A stretch of DNA of 64,000 bases from positions 39,976,498 through 40,040,497 of the forward strand of contig OX421492.1 in the NCBI GenBank assembly GCA_949126835.1, written 5' to 3'. Source of the stretch: Anisus vortex (lineage: Eukaryota; Mollusca; Gastropoda; Planorbidae). Every line of letters begins with the position of its first letter. Positions within the stretch are counted from its first letter, which is position 1. Both the position numbers and the translations under genes were made by a program. The notes under the pieces were generated by a model. It made no database searches, had not been told where the DNA came from, and saw only the letters and a list, made by a program, of their open reading frames with translations. Of the stretch, positions 15,501 to 25,075 are shown piece after piece.

Positions 15501-16129
15501 TTTCATCAACATCTATGTCCAAAATAGTGAAAGGAAAATTGGTATTGCCCATTAGAACCGCACTTTCAATTTCACTTTTTTAATTGGTCGATTTTCATAA
15601 TTTAAAAAGTGAATTAAAATTCTATTTAGCTATCGAATAAATATTCTGCCCGAGACTATGGTGAAAGGTCATATTGGTATTTTGTTTACTTTATAAATAG
15701 ACACCCTTGCTTGATAAAAATATATACGCACCTGGGCCACATGGAATTGCATCGGCTGATGAAAATAAACGCGCTTTGGGCAGAGGCAAAAAGTAGGTTG
15801 ATGGAAATATGTGCGCCTGTGGCTGTAAGGGGTAAGGTGCCTACCAAAAAATCAGGCTCTCTTGTTCAAGGGGTTAACTGTCATTTTTTCTTAAACATCT
15901 TTTTTCAAAGGTTATTTTTTAATTTTTTTATTTGTGCAGCATTAATTTAATTTTTCTACATTTTCAGGTGTTAAAAAAACAAGTGCTGGAGGAATATGAA
16001 GCTCAGAAATCTGACCCCAAATTTATGGAAAAGAAACAGCGTATGGATTATCTACACCAGAAACTTGGCCATATTAAACGTCTCATCCATGAATATGATC
16101 AGCAGATTCATGCAATACCGTGTAGCTAA
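502..16129 (+). CDS. ELL: RNA polymerase II elongation factor ELL, 12 coding exons
   Basis: Exons read from the sequence, all with GT/AG borders and consistent phase: 502-633, 2551-2589, 2707-2819, 7748-7864, 7989-8360, 8489-8559, 10127-10286, 11278-11362, 12303-12462, 14012-14054, 14175-14346, 15968-16129. The total is 1626 nt, 541 residues plus stop. The N-terminus begins MATLMEGREYGL and shows the ELL family signatures LTDTALKTLENY, GSFDCIQQ, VNATDDVFDRTR and, in exon 6, HLLALKPYKKPELILRLQK. Exon 5 (about residues 134-257) is a Ser/Thr-rich linker. Exons 11-12 (about 430-541) form the occludin/ELL homology domain, with EQRQHYKQEFNREYVEYREL and LGHIKRLIHEYD. ELL proteins suppress pausing by RNA polymerase II and work in super/little elongation complexes in the nucleus. 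The length is between the human ELL3 and ELL/ELL2 lengths as I recall them. A single invertebrate ELL is expected, so no paralogue number is assigned. The start is the first ATG of exon 1 and matches the family N-terminus. Introns 2, 4, 5 and 10 are about 120 bp; the long ones are filled by mobile elements. Confidence 0.93.
634..2550 (+). other. ELL intron 1
   Basis: A 1.9 kb AT-rich intron with several TAGGCCTA-type palindromes (near 1077, 1585, 1648 and 1976). It contains a 97-codon open frame at 2158-2451 that resembles nothing I know and is rejected as a gene. No transposon ends were recognised. Confidence 0.7.
3088..5289. mobile_element. hAT-like non-autonomous DNA element, 2.2 kb, in ELL intron 3
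   Basis: The ends are inverted: CAGGGTTCCCGC at 3088 and its imperfect complement, ending GGAACCCTG, at 5289. The 6-bp word TTCTTT flanks both sides (3082-3087 and 5290-5295). That fits a target duplication, though hAT elements normally make 8 bp. Just inside each end is a cluster of CCTCCTGAAA motifs in the same orientation (3102-3210 and 5207-5265), including the 16-bp palindrome TCCTGAAATTTCAGGA on the left. The interior has a CpG-rich patch (3420-3630), homopolymer C runs near 4540 and 5006, and no transposase frame. Superfamily assignment is inferred from the end sequence only. Confidence 0.6.
5667..6640 (+). pseudogene. Degenerate 5'-truncated LINE (reverse transcriptase C-terminus and zinc-finger tail)
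   Basis: Pieces of a non-LTR retrotransposon protein appear in order but in shifting frames. DGKLFNLAR is at about 5670. The RT catalytic core LLFADDAALISHSQ is near 5745 (FADD in place of YADD). ARACQEFGLTIGLNKTEV is near 5815, then a YGSESWT-like segment near 6062, WLGHTRGLNT near 6233, and KDVCKQDLREMGIDEHSW near 6330. A broken Cys/His finger at about 6530-6592 ends in HSKRCPS. Stops and frameshifts throughout mean it is dead. The 5' half (endonuclease) is absent, as usual for truncated LINE copies. It sits in ELL intron 3 in the sense orientation. Confidence 0.8.
7070..7699. mobile_element. TTAA-bounded piggyBac-like MITE 1 (ELL intron 3)
   Basis: Perfect 19-bp inverted ends: TTAACTCTTTCTCTCCGGA at 7070 and its exact complement ending at 7699. 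The outer TTAA would be the target-site duplication typical of piggyBac. No coding capacity. The right subterminal region holds two near copies of an ATCGACGCTG...ATCGTCGATCC motif (7619-7684). The element ends 48 bp before exon 4, so it lies next to that exon's splice acceptor. Confidence 0.8.
9284..9969. mobile_element. TTAA-bounded piggyBac-like MITE 2 (ELL intron 6)
   Basis: The left end TTAACCCTTTACTGGGCA at 9284 pairs with a right end whose complement reads TTAACCCTTTAACGGGCA, ending at 9969 (16 of 18 match). The right subterminal region is CpG-rich and repeats GGACGTTTTCGG (9899 and 9934). Non-coding. The interior carries a G run and a short CpG-rich patch at 9520-9620. Confidence 0.78.
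10422..11000. mobile_element. TTAA-bounded MITE 3 (ELL intron 7)
   Basis: It starts TTAACCCTTCCCATACCGAC at 10422 and ends in TTAA at 11000 with a weakly inverted partner. Interior text, such as CAGCTATCGAATAAAT and CTGCCCGAGACTAT near 10800-10835, recurs in MITE 5. The two are therefore members of one family, even though this one's own terminal repeats are eroded. Confidence 0.65.
12901..13919. mobile_element. TTAA-bounded MITE 4 (ELL intron 9), about 1 kb
   Basis: Perfect 16-bp inverted ends TTAACCCCTAAAGCGC at 12901 and the complement ending at 13919. AT-rich interior with no frame of note. The right subterminal part (about 13760-13860) is repeated in inverse orientation at about 48453-48540 elsewhere in this window, so the family has more than one copy here. 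Confidence 0.8.
14834..14949. repeat. 26-bp tandem repeat, about 4.4 copies, in ELL intron 11
   Basis: The unit ATTATAATAAGCCTTTTTGA plus TTCCAC repeats head to tail, nearly perfectly, with one CATTTT variant in the last full unit. A simple minisatellite; no function is apparent. Confidence 0.9.
15239..15877. mobile_element. TTAA-bounded MITE 5 (ELL intron 11)
   Basis: It begins TTAACCCTTCTTGCACTGAC at 15239; the right end, AAGGGGTTAA, closes at 15877. It shares its interior with MITE 3: AGCTATCGAATAAAT, CTGCCCGAGACTAT and ATAGACACCCTT all occur in the same order. The right end is 90 bp before the last coding exon. Non-coding. Confidence 0.72.
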
Positions 16130-19100
16130 CGGAAATGTGACTGATTTCATATCTCATAGCTTTTCATTTGTTTGATCTCCCTGTCAAGTCTTATCTTCAC
16201 ATGCCTACAAGTGATCTTGTGTCAGTTTTATTCAGAGGGTCTTCCATTTTTGTTCCCTTTTTACCCCCACATATTAAAAGCATTACATCTTGTGATTTAT
16301 CTCCTTCATGTTTGAGGTGATCCACTATACTTAAAATTGGTTTCTTTTTTTATACTGCTGTCTACTAAATATTCCACTGTGCTATTCCTAGTTTAAATAA
16401 TATCTTTAAATTGTGTGGTAGAGTTGTGGCCTTTTTAAATTTTGTGATTATAAATAGCCACCTAGTATTACGTTTAAAATATCAAATCGTTAAAAAAAGT
16501 TATTTAAAATTTATATTACAGTTCTAGCTTGGTGAGGGATTATTTAAACCTGACTGAGGAACACAACGTAATGATGAAATATTAGGGTCACTGCTAAGAA
16601 TCCACTTTACTATTTCATTCCAGTTAGTAAAAAAATAGTGCATTTGCATTAAAAAGCTATATTATTTATTTTCAGTACAAGAAGATTTTTTTTTTCCCAG
16701 GGTGTGAAACCTGAATTTAAGTATGGTAGTGTTGTGAAAAAAAGTTGTTTTTTTTTTTAAATTGAACCACTTACATCACTTAGTTAATTTACTGTTCTAT
16801 TTAAAGCATCTTGTAGAGGTCTTGAGTTTGAGTTAACTATAGAAACATATTATACTTTCCATTGATGCCAGTATTACTAATATTTCCTTGTCTGGTTTTT
16901 CCCCTGCTGATTTTTTCAATGAAATTGTGTTTTTTTCCCATTTTTATTTGTTGCACATGACTGCTACTTTTGATGGCATTATTTATTTATTTGTTTTTAA
17001 TATAGACAATTGTGTTATTACCTGACTGGAGCTATGGTTTTAAAATCTGATATTTCACACTGAGATTACATGTAGGCATGTGAATATTTTCACTCAGTGC
17101 TTTCTCTCTTTTTTAGAGGAATCTTTAAAAAAAAATCATTAAATTATTTCCGAAGGAAGACCTTTACAGAACATTATTGGCCTAGATCTATCTCTGAAGT
17201 GAATCTAGAAAGATCTGCATGTTCATTTAAAATATTCATATCTAATTGATGTTCATTTTTATTTAAAAAGTAAAGAACCATTGTCTAAGGACACATTCTC
17301 CGAGAAATTCAACCCATTATTCTGTGATACTGACAATTGAAAAAGTTGTCTCTTAGAAACATTTTGTCTTATGTGTTGTTTCTTTTTAAATTATAAAAAA
17401 TTTTATATAACATTGCATGGTTTTAATGCTCAAAGTTGTGCTTTGACAACAACACACAAAAAGGTCTGTTTGAACTGTACTCAAGAGTTGCAAATCAATT
17501 CTGCATTACTGTTATTTCCCCTTTTTCTTTCAAATATATCTATAAATAACATTCCTTTTTATTTAAAACGCTGTCTTTTGTTTCTAAGAAAAAGTGTTTT
17601 TATAAAGAAATTAGTGTTGAGAATAATTTATAACAGTACTTAAATACCTATGATAAAGATAAGATATGGTCTTGTGGTGTGATTTGCCTGACAAGTTAAA
17701 CTTTGATACAAAAAAAAAATTCTGAATATACTGTTTTACGATTCCAGTCATAATCTTTTCTCTTTTAACTTAAATTTTAATTCTCTCATACAATGTTTTA
17801 ATGTATAGATTTGAATTCTGGAACTCAACATACCTGTATGAATGAAAGATTTATTTGATTTATTTACTTAAAAAAAGCAACACTAAATAACTCCCTAAAC
17901 AATTTTTTGTGGACTTTGTGTGTACATTTGAAATGAAAATCAAAGATTTTGACTGTTAATCATTTAGGTAAACCATTTCTCCTGCATTGTTAATAATGTA
18001 AATAAGCTGATATAATCACAATAGACTGTAAAAATGCATTTGCATGACAATGTCAAAATACAGACAATTATATTTTAATTGTTAACAAGAATCCTCTTAT
18101 GACCTTATGATGCTTTTTAAAGAGAATTTTAGGAATTAACATAAAATAATAATGTTATCATTTTATTTAAAATTATGAAATCTTTTTTTCCTTCTGAAAA
18201 AGTTCTGTAATACCTTTAATAAAAAGTTATATTTACTTTGATGTTATAACTAATTAGACCTGCACATCATATGTGTTATAAACATTGAAATAAAAAATGT
18301 ATTTCAATGCTACATTTTAAACAGATTATTCTAGTCTTGGAGTTTTTGTGCCACATATTTCATCTTTTCTTTTTGTTTATTTCATTTTATCAAATCATAG
18401 ATTTTGTACAATTTTATTCCCCTTCTTCCAGAGTAAACACTGCAATTATCTGTTTATAATTGCTTTTTTTTTCTCTTCTGTACTGTCTATCATCATTGAC
18501 TATTTATAAAGATTACAACCACACAGGACTAAGAACTTAATTGCCATGCATCTATATTTCCTTAAATGTCTTTGTCTATGTGTTTTGTTGAAAGCTGCAC
18601 AAAAGTGATCTGTATTCTTACTAAACTAGAAAAATTATTTCATGATAGGATGTCAGTCAGTGGCTTTTTTTTTTTGTTAAATTATTTAGCATTGTAGTTT
18701 TTTGTGGTGGACATTTGTTTTCTGAACTGATGTCTGATCAATTCTATTTGTAATTGGATGATTAAGCCAACTTTATAACACATATTTGAATTAAAAACAG
18801 TAGGACAAGTTTGAAATAAAAAAATGGAGTACTAAGTTTGATTAAGAAGGGTATATCGTGTATACATATGATACTTGTACAGTGTGTAAATAGTTCAAGC
18901 ACAGGAAAACAAACTGGAAGGACAACAAAAACTGTCAGTCATTAGTCTTTCATTGTGTCCAGTACAATCATTTTCATGTTTTAATTTTCAAAACCAATTG
19001 TGTGGGTATTGTAAGTGTAATGTGAGAAGGCTGTGAGAAAATGTATTCTTGTAGGAGAGAGTTGTATAGAAAAATGTTCAGTGTGAAGCCTTGTCTGAGT

Positions 19101-20790
19101 GACTATGTTTATGTCTATGATTTAAAAAAATTACAAATAAAAAGTGAAAAAGTGCAGTGCTCTTAGGTAATGCCCTCAATCAAAAATGTCATTTGTATGG
19201 AATTCTTTATATTTTATTATAAATATAAAACCACAGAGTTTTGGTGAAAATTAAAATTTTGGCTTGTTAATGGTTCACTGTACTTTGGTTATTACAGAGG
19301 TATTATTAACTTATGGCACTGCACTTATTTCTATCTTGTAAGCAAGAACAAAGTTTCTGCAAGAAAAAGGTCTTATCTTGGGGATGAATCTTTGTCATTG
19401 TTTAAAAAAAAAAGAAAAATATTATAAATTATGGCCTTAAAACCAAAAAAAAAAAATGTAAAATAACAAAAAATGACAATGTTTATATGCACTTGTATAT
19501 ATACATTTAAAAAAAGAAACGTCATGGGTGCCTGTCATCATTTCAGAAATTTGTTCATAATAATTTATGTGAATAATTTATTTTCTTTTTACCACCTGTC
19601 TATTTTTCTTCTTCTTGAGATGATTGCTTTTCATTTTAGTGTTAAAACAGTAAACAACACAGCCTTGTTTTTATTTTCTGTTGACACTCTCGACTTTGCT
19701 GACTTTAAGAAATCAGCTCTTTTTTTGTTTTAACTTGTGTATATTTTTTTTTTAAATCCAGGGTCATGCCGTTTTTTTAAATAGGGACGAAAATTGATCC
19801 ACATTTCTTAGAATTATTTATTTAATACGTTGAATTGGATGTTTAAAGTTATTTTCACACAAGTAATAAAAAAAAGTCCAAGAACTAGATTTCTATGGCT
19901 AACTAGATCACTACAGGTGTAACTATCAATAAAACAGCCCTACATGGTTGTGATCTAATGATGTGATTTCCATTCTTAGTTATCAGATATGGAAAAAAAA
20001 ACTTTATTTGGTACTGAGATGTAAACCACACTTGTGTCAAATAGACACTAAAAATGATTAGATGAAGAATGTCTATTCATTTGATTTTCCTGAATTTTGT
20101 TCTTTTCAAAAACATTCTGTAATATGTTGATAATATCACTCAAAGATTTTCAGCATTTTTTTCCCACTCTTTCCATAAAGTATGGTTGATATCTCAGTAA
20201 AAGCCTTTAACTCGATGACGACTTTTTTTTTTCTATGGACAAATTATTGTAATGTACTGCTAAACAGCAGCTTCAATACTAAGGCATTCTAATATGCAAT
20301 CTTGCTGTGTTGATAATAGATGGCTCAAGCCCCTTTCATGGGCAAGTGCATCTGCTCAAATATGGATACAAGTCTATTGTGAACTCCATAGTTAAATTGG
20401 TTGGGGCAAGGGTCACCCACTCAGCTACAGACAAAATATTTAAATATCTCAATTAAAAAAAAACTGCAAATCTTTTGCAATGGTAAGAAAAAGCTTGATG
20501 ACACTTTATAAAAGTAAGAAATGAGATTGTATATTTGACTCATTAACATAAATCTTCTGGAGGATGTGTATTGTGAAATGTTCATAAATGACAGTGTTGG
20601 AGGAAGAGTCATTTCATTTCTAGTACTTTTACCAAATCACTGTCAATTTGATATGACTGCTTTAAAAGTATGTTTTAGATGACAGAATAGATTTCATAGT
20701 GAAACAGATATGAAAGGGTAGAAATAGTGTTAATTGCAATTTTTTGTGTGTACTGAATTGAAAATAAAACTTGTTTTAAATTTTAAAGCA
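16130..20790 (+). other. Probable long 3' UTR / downstream region of ELL
   Basis: 4.6 kb of T-rich sequence without recognisable transposons or coding frames, following the ELL stop. AATAAA-type signals occur at about 18219, 18288, 19135 and 20761, so several polyadenylation sites are possible. The 3' end is not fixed by sequence alone; the last signal is the best candidate because it pairs with a signal on the other strand. Confidence 0.4.
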
Positions 20791-20803
20791 GTTTTATTTT
20801 AAC
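20761..20803. terminator. Bidirectional poly(A) signal between convergent genes
   Basis: AAAATAAAAC at about 20761 is followed some 27 bp later by its complement GTTTTATTTT. One AATAAA therefore serves each strand inside an inverted repeat. ELL (+) and TRIM-like gene A (-) converge on this spot. Inference from position and motif only. Confidence 0.4.
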
Positions 20804-22318
20804 TTTAAAAAATTGACAGTTTCAAGTTATAATTAATGCAAAAAATATTTATTAACAGGTAATTGATTTAAGCAACACAAAATAACTTCATAAGACATAT
20901 TTTTCCATTGTCACTATGTTGAGAATTTCATCTATACAGGCCATGTATTGATAAATTGTGCTTGGCAAGCTTTCAGTGGTACTATATAGCTCTTGTTTCA
21001 GATTAGTGAACATTATTCATGGTATTATGTAAGATAAAGCTTTTGTCTGCATTGAAATGTATTTGATGGAATGCAGAAAAGCGTGTTGATTGAAAGAATA
21101 AACCAACATGTTGCAGTTATTGTTGCTCTTGTGCCTTTTTTTTTTTATTCTTTGATACAAATTTAATTTACATGAATTTCTTACAAATGTGTCTATTGAT
21201 TGTATGTCATACACACCTAAAACTTAAATATGGTATCAGTTTAGAAATAAAGAGACACAGACTATGTTTGAGGTATTCTGTAATACAATAATTTAGAGCT
21301 ATAATGTTAACAATGTTGCTATTTGACCAACAGCCATTATTTTAAAAATAAATTATAAATGTACACATACAAGCTTTTGATACTATCTGAAATAATTTGA
21401 GGTACAAAACACAAGTTTGTAAGCTATTTATATTGACAATATTGGTAGAATGAATACTTTATAAATCAATATTCTAACACAATATTACATTTAAAAATAA
21501 ATCATGTTATATAGAAGCAACATTGAACTTGTTCAACAGAAGGAAAAAACTAAATATTCTCATGGTCTTGATTAATGTTAATTGAAAATCTTAATAGAAA
21601 ATAGTAAAATTGCTCAAGATTTATTTATATCATTTGGTTCTATAAAGCTATTTCTTTTTAAAATTTTTAACTAAAGTATATAAAAACGGTCTCAAAAACT
21701 ATATATATAAATGTAATGCTAAGCCTAAAGAAAGAGGAGCAAAAATATGTACACTAAAAGAGTTATGCCCCTTTATGGTGTAAAGGAAACAGAAAAATAA
21801 GGTTAGTTATTGCACAATAATTTAATGAAATACAGATATCTCATACATTTAGATAATGCCAAAAAAAACAACAACACAATGGACAAAAGTAAACAAAAGA
21901 ATATAAAAAAAAAATCAAAGATCTGTACACTAAATATGAACTTTTGTACTATCAAATAGTAAATTAAGTGTAAGTGACTTGTGTTGTATTCTAAATTTCA
22001 AATTGAATGATTGCTGATGAAATATTTGTTAATCACTATTGGATATTCAAGAAACTTTGGTACTCAGGAAGATGAGTACATAAAAGAAATATCTTTCTTT
22101 AAAGAAACTGTATCTTGTATAAAGGCTTATACTAAAGACTAGATGAAGATGACTTTCTCTGACACTTATAATTTTTATAATGACTACAAAGAAGTAAAAT
22201 GAAAATTAGTTAGCTCTTTTTACTTTTAACTTGTATAACTATAACTCTTCAATTCTAGTAATAGTTTTTAAATATACTTTTATATAATATATATATTGAT
22301 ACATAAACATGGGCATAA
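20804..22318. other. Intergenic / possible 3' UTR of TRIM-like gene A
   Basis: AT-rich, non-coding on both strands. Several TTTATT words (AATAAA on the minus strand) could end the gene A transcript. No transposon ends or structured repeats recognised. Confidence 0.4.
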
Positions 22319-22662
22319 TTATCTATATGAGGTAAATCTGTAGATGCTAGCTCTGGCTGAAGTTTTACTTTTGGTGGATGTATATTTATCTATATGAGGT
22401 GGATCTGTAGATACTATTTGAGTAGTAGCTGTAGCTAAACTTTTACTTTTTATAAATGTATATTTATTTATATAAAAGGTGGATCTGTAGATACTAGCTC
22501 TGGTTAAAGTTTTACTTTTTATGGATGTAGGAGATTTGTAGATACTAGCTCTAGCTAAAGTTTTACTTTTTGTGGATGTATATTTATTTATCTATATGAG
22601 GTGGATCTGTAGACACTAGCTCTAGCTGAAGTTTTACTTCTTGAGGATGTAGCTTCTGCTTT
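22319..22662 (-). repeat. Tandem repeat spanning the C-terminus and 3' flank of TRIM-like gene A
   Basis: Five diverged units of about 55-80 bp, each reading on the minus strand like ACATCCACAAAAAGTAAAAC followed by a GCTAGAGCTAGTATCTACAG-type segment. The first unit (about 22662-22588) is translated as the end of gene A and contains its stop. The other four lie downstream. Read from 22579 to 22319, they form one uninterrupted frame of 86 codons plus stop, two bases out of register with the gene. It ends TSARASIYRFTSYR, matching the gene's own ending TSARASVYRSTSYR. Confidence 0.8.
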
Positions 22663-25075
22663 TGTTGTAACATCACCAAAGCTGTTGATACGAGACGCCA
22701 ACATTGTTTCTTCCCTGGTATTAAGTGAAAAGGCTGTCATTAAGCCATCATCAACCTCTCGAATCCTTAATGGTGGGCCAGAAAGGAACGTTTTTATTTC
22801 CTTATGAATTTGAAACATCTCCTCAACATTATTGTCTTCTTTAGCCCGCCTAAGTTGGTTTGCCTTCGCTATCAAAATACACCGACGGCTTTCAAGCATC
22901 TCTGATTTTTCCTTCAGATTTCTTCGCTCTTTTTCTGTCTCCTCTTCAACTTTGCACCTAAGTTTTTTTTCTCTCTCATCTAAAAGGTCACGCATTCTAG
23001 CCATACATACCTTGATCTCATCAAGTAAATCAATTTTAACTTTCTCAATATTTGTTGTTAGAGAATCTAAAACTTGGAGTTTCTCTTCTAGCACTGAGCT
23101 CTCTGTTTCCATTTCATTTATAGCAGTGTCCAATTGAGGTGTATACTTGGCAAGAGCTTTCTCAAGGTCCATAAAGTCATGTCCATCGCTTTCTTTATGG
23201 TCAATAACAGTGCATTTTCTACAGATAGGTTTGACACAAAGCTCACAAAAGAAGTTCAAAGGTTGTGGACTATGCTGTGAGCAAAATGTTATGGTGCAGT
23301 GTTCTGTGTGATGGACGAAATCCATTAATTGAACTGTTCTATGATCAGTGGGTAGTTTCTTCACCTGTTCCTCTGTAATCCACAAGTTTGATTGACAGAG
23401 AGGGCAGACAACATTCACAGCTAATGGAGGAACATTCATTGGCATTCTTAATGTTGCATGAAATGTTTTCTTTTGCTCTGAGGCCATTTCAAACATTTTT
23501 TGTATGCATCCATAACAAAAGGAATGATGACAAGGGAGCATCCGTGGCAGCATTTCGTTACTAAAACGTTGCATGCATTGGCTGCATTTGAGGAATGTTT
23601 TTTCAAATCGATCCTCGTCAAACACAACACTGCGTTTATTCAGAGAAATATTGGAGCCGGAAAGTTCTGTATTTAGATTGACTGGAAAAAAAGAGATTTA
23701 AAAATACTATTTAGTTAATAGTTATTTAACACTTTACAAATAATGTAAGTTTAGTTCATCATAAAATATTTTTTTTATTCAAGTTCTTTTCACTTAAATA
23801 GAATTATGGGGCTTTCACAATAAAATAGCAAATGTAAAAAATCATAATATTCATGAGACAAGCAATTTTGATTATAATCAAAGGTATATTTTCTCAATAA
23901 GAAAATCCTATAAACATTTTGATCTTATACTTTTGTAGCTGATTAAACAAAAGCTATACCGTAGGTAAATGTAATAAAAGCTATACCGTAGGTGTATCAG
24001 GTAGTAAATGTAATAAAAGCTATACCGTAGGTGTATCAGGTAGTAAATGTAATAAAAGCTATACCGTAGGTGTATCAGGTAGTAAATGTAATAAAAGCTA
24101 TACCGTAGGTGTATCAGGTAGTAAATGTAATAAAAGCTATACCGTAGGTGTATCAGGTAGTAAATGTAATAAAAGCTATACCGTAGGTGTATCAGGTAGT
24201 AAATGTAATAAAAGCTATACCGTAGGTGTATCAGGTAGTAAATGTAATAAAAGCTATACCGTAGTTGTATCAGGTAGTAAATGTAATAAAAGCATAGCCA
24301 TCAGTATTTTTAGTTTTATATTTGTTCAAGTCTCTACAATTTACGCATCTTTAAAAAAAAATAATATTATCTAATTTACTGTGACAGCTTTGTTTGTGTG
24401 TGTTATCATAAGTCAAAGATGCTCCTTTTCAGAAGATTATTGCATCTTAAGTTTGTGTCTAGTCTTCCATTTTGACTAATGTTTTCAATGATGTTGAGTT
24501 ATTGGTTTTCCAGGTATTTATTACACAATCTTAGAATACTGTTTAACTTCTTGCAAACACAGTTCATGCACCAAAGTTAATATGCTTTCAAAGATTTTAA
24601 AAAGTAAGAGGCTTTTTTTAGTTATTATTTAGAGATTACAGATAGTTGAAAAGGTATGACTATTAAACACATGGAATTTAAAGTTTATAAATGCAGTGTT
24701 GTTTTTTGACAAAATAGATTGTATTTGTGTTACATAAACACCAAGTGCCAGAATATTTTTTTTTTCCAAATACCTATTTGTGAATAATAATAATTTATAA
24801 TTAGGATATTTTTGCAAAAAGAGCAAAACTACTATTAAAAAAAATATATAACTATTTGACCTTTTTAAAAACAAATTAACACACACTGTAGGCTTGACAA
24901 TGGGGCAAAATATTTTCCTTTCAACAAATGGACAGGACAAGATTAATGAAACCATATTTGAATAGACTTGAGTAGATGTATAAAAAAATAAAAGCTTACA
25001 ATGTGCCATGGAAGGTGCCATGTCTGGTTTCTGACCAGTAAAAGCATCTGAATCAAACTGAGCAGCTTTGGCCAT
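22588..25075 (-). CDS. TRIM-like gene A: RING/B-box/coiled-coil protein, probable E3 ubiquitin ligase
   Basis: Two coding exons on the minus strand: 25075-25000 (ATG to a GTAAGC donor, 25 codons plus 1 nt) and 23681-22588 (after a polypyrimidine-AG acceptor). Together they give 389 residues. The N-terminus is MAKAAQFDSDAF. A C3HC4 RING lies at about residues 58-121 (C-x2-C-x14-C-x-H-x2-C-x2-C-x33-C-x2-C, with an unusually long loop before the last pair). A B-box type 2 lies at about 159-193 (C-x2-H-x8-C-x2-C-x4-C-x2-C-x4-H-x5-H, containing TVIDHKESDGH). A charged coiled coil spans about 200-320. There is no SPRY, NHL or filamin domain; the tail is short, basic and Ser-rich and made of a tandem-repeat unit. 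The family transfers ubiquitin, and many members act in innate immunity, but the substrate is unknown. The frame stays open back to the acceptor, so starting at an internal codon of exon 2 would lose 44 residues. An upstream non-coding exon is likely, because a TTCACAG acceptor lies about 20 bp before the ATG. Confidence 0.86.
23949..24293. repeat. 39-bp tandem repeat, about 8-9 copies, in TRIM-like gene A intron
   Basis: The unit CTATACCGTAGGTGTATCAG plus GTAGTAAATGTAATAAAAG is almost perfectly repeated. The first copy lacks 12 bp. The array is in the single coding intron of gene A (23682-24999). The near identity of units suggests recent expansion. Confidence 0.92.

Noticed and set aside
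22832..23137. Plus-strand 101-codon frame
   Set aside because: Ser/Leu/Phe-rich antisense shadow of the gene A coiled coil.
24629..24999. Continuation of the first gene A exon to 148 codons
   Set aside because: Codons after 25000 are intronic: a GTAAGC donor there joins in phase to the RING exon and the remainder is AT-rich without motifs.
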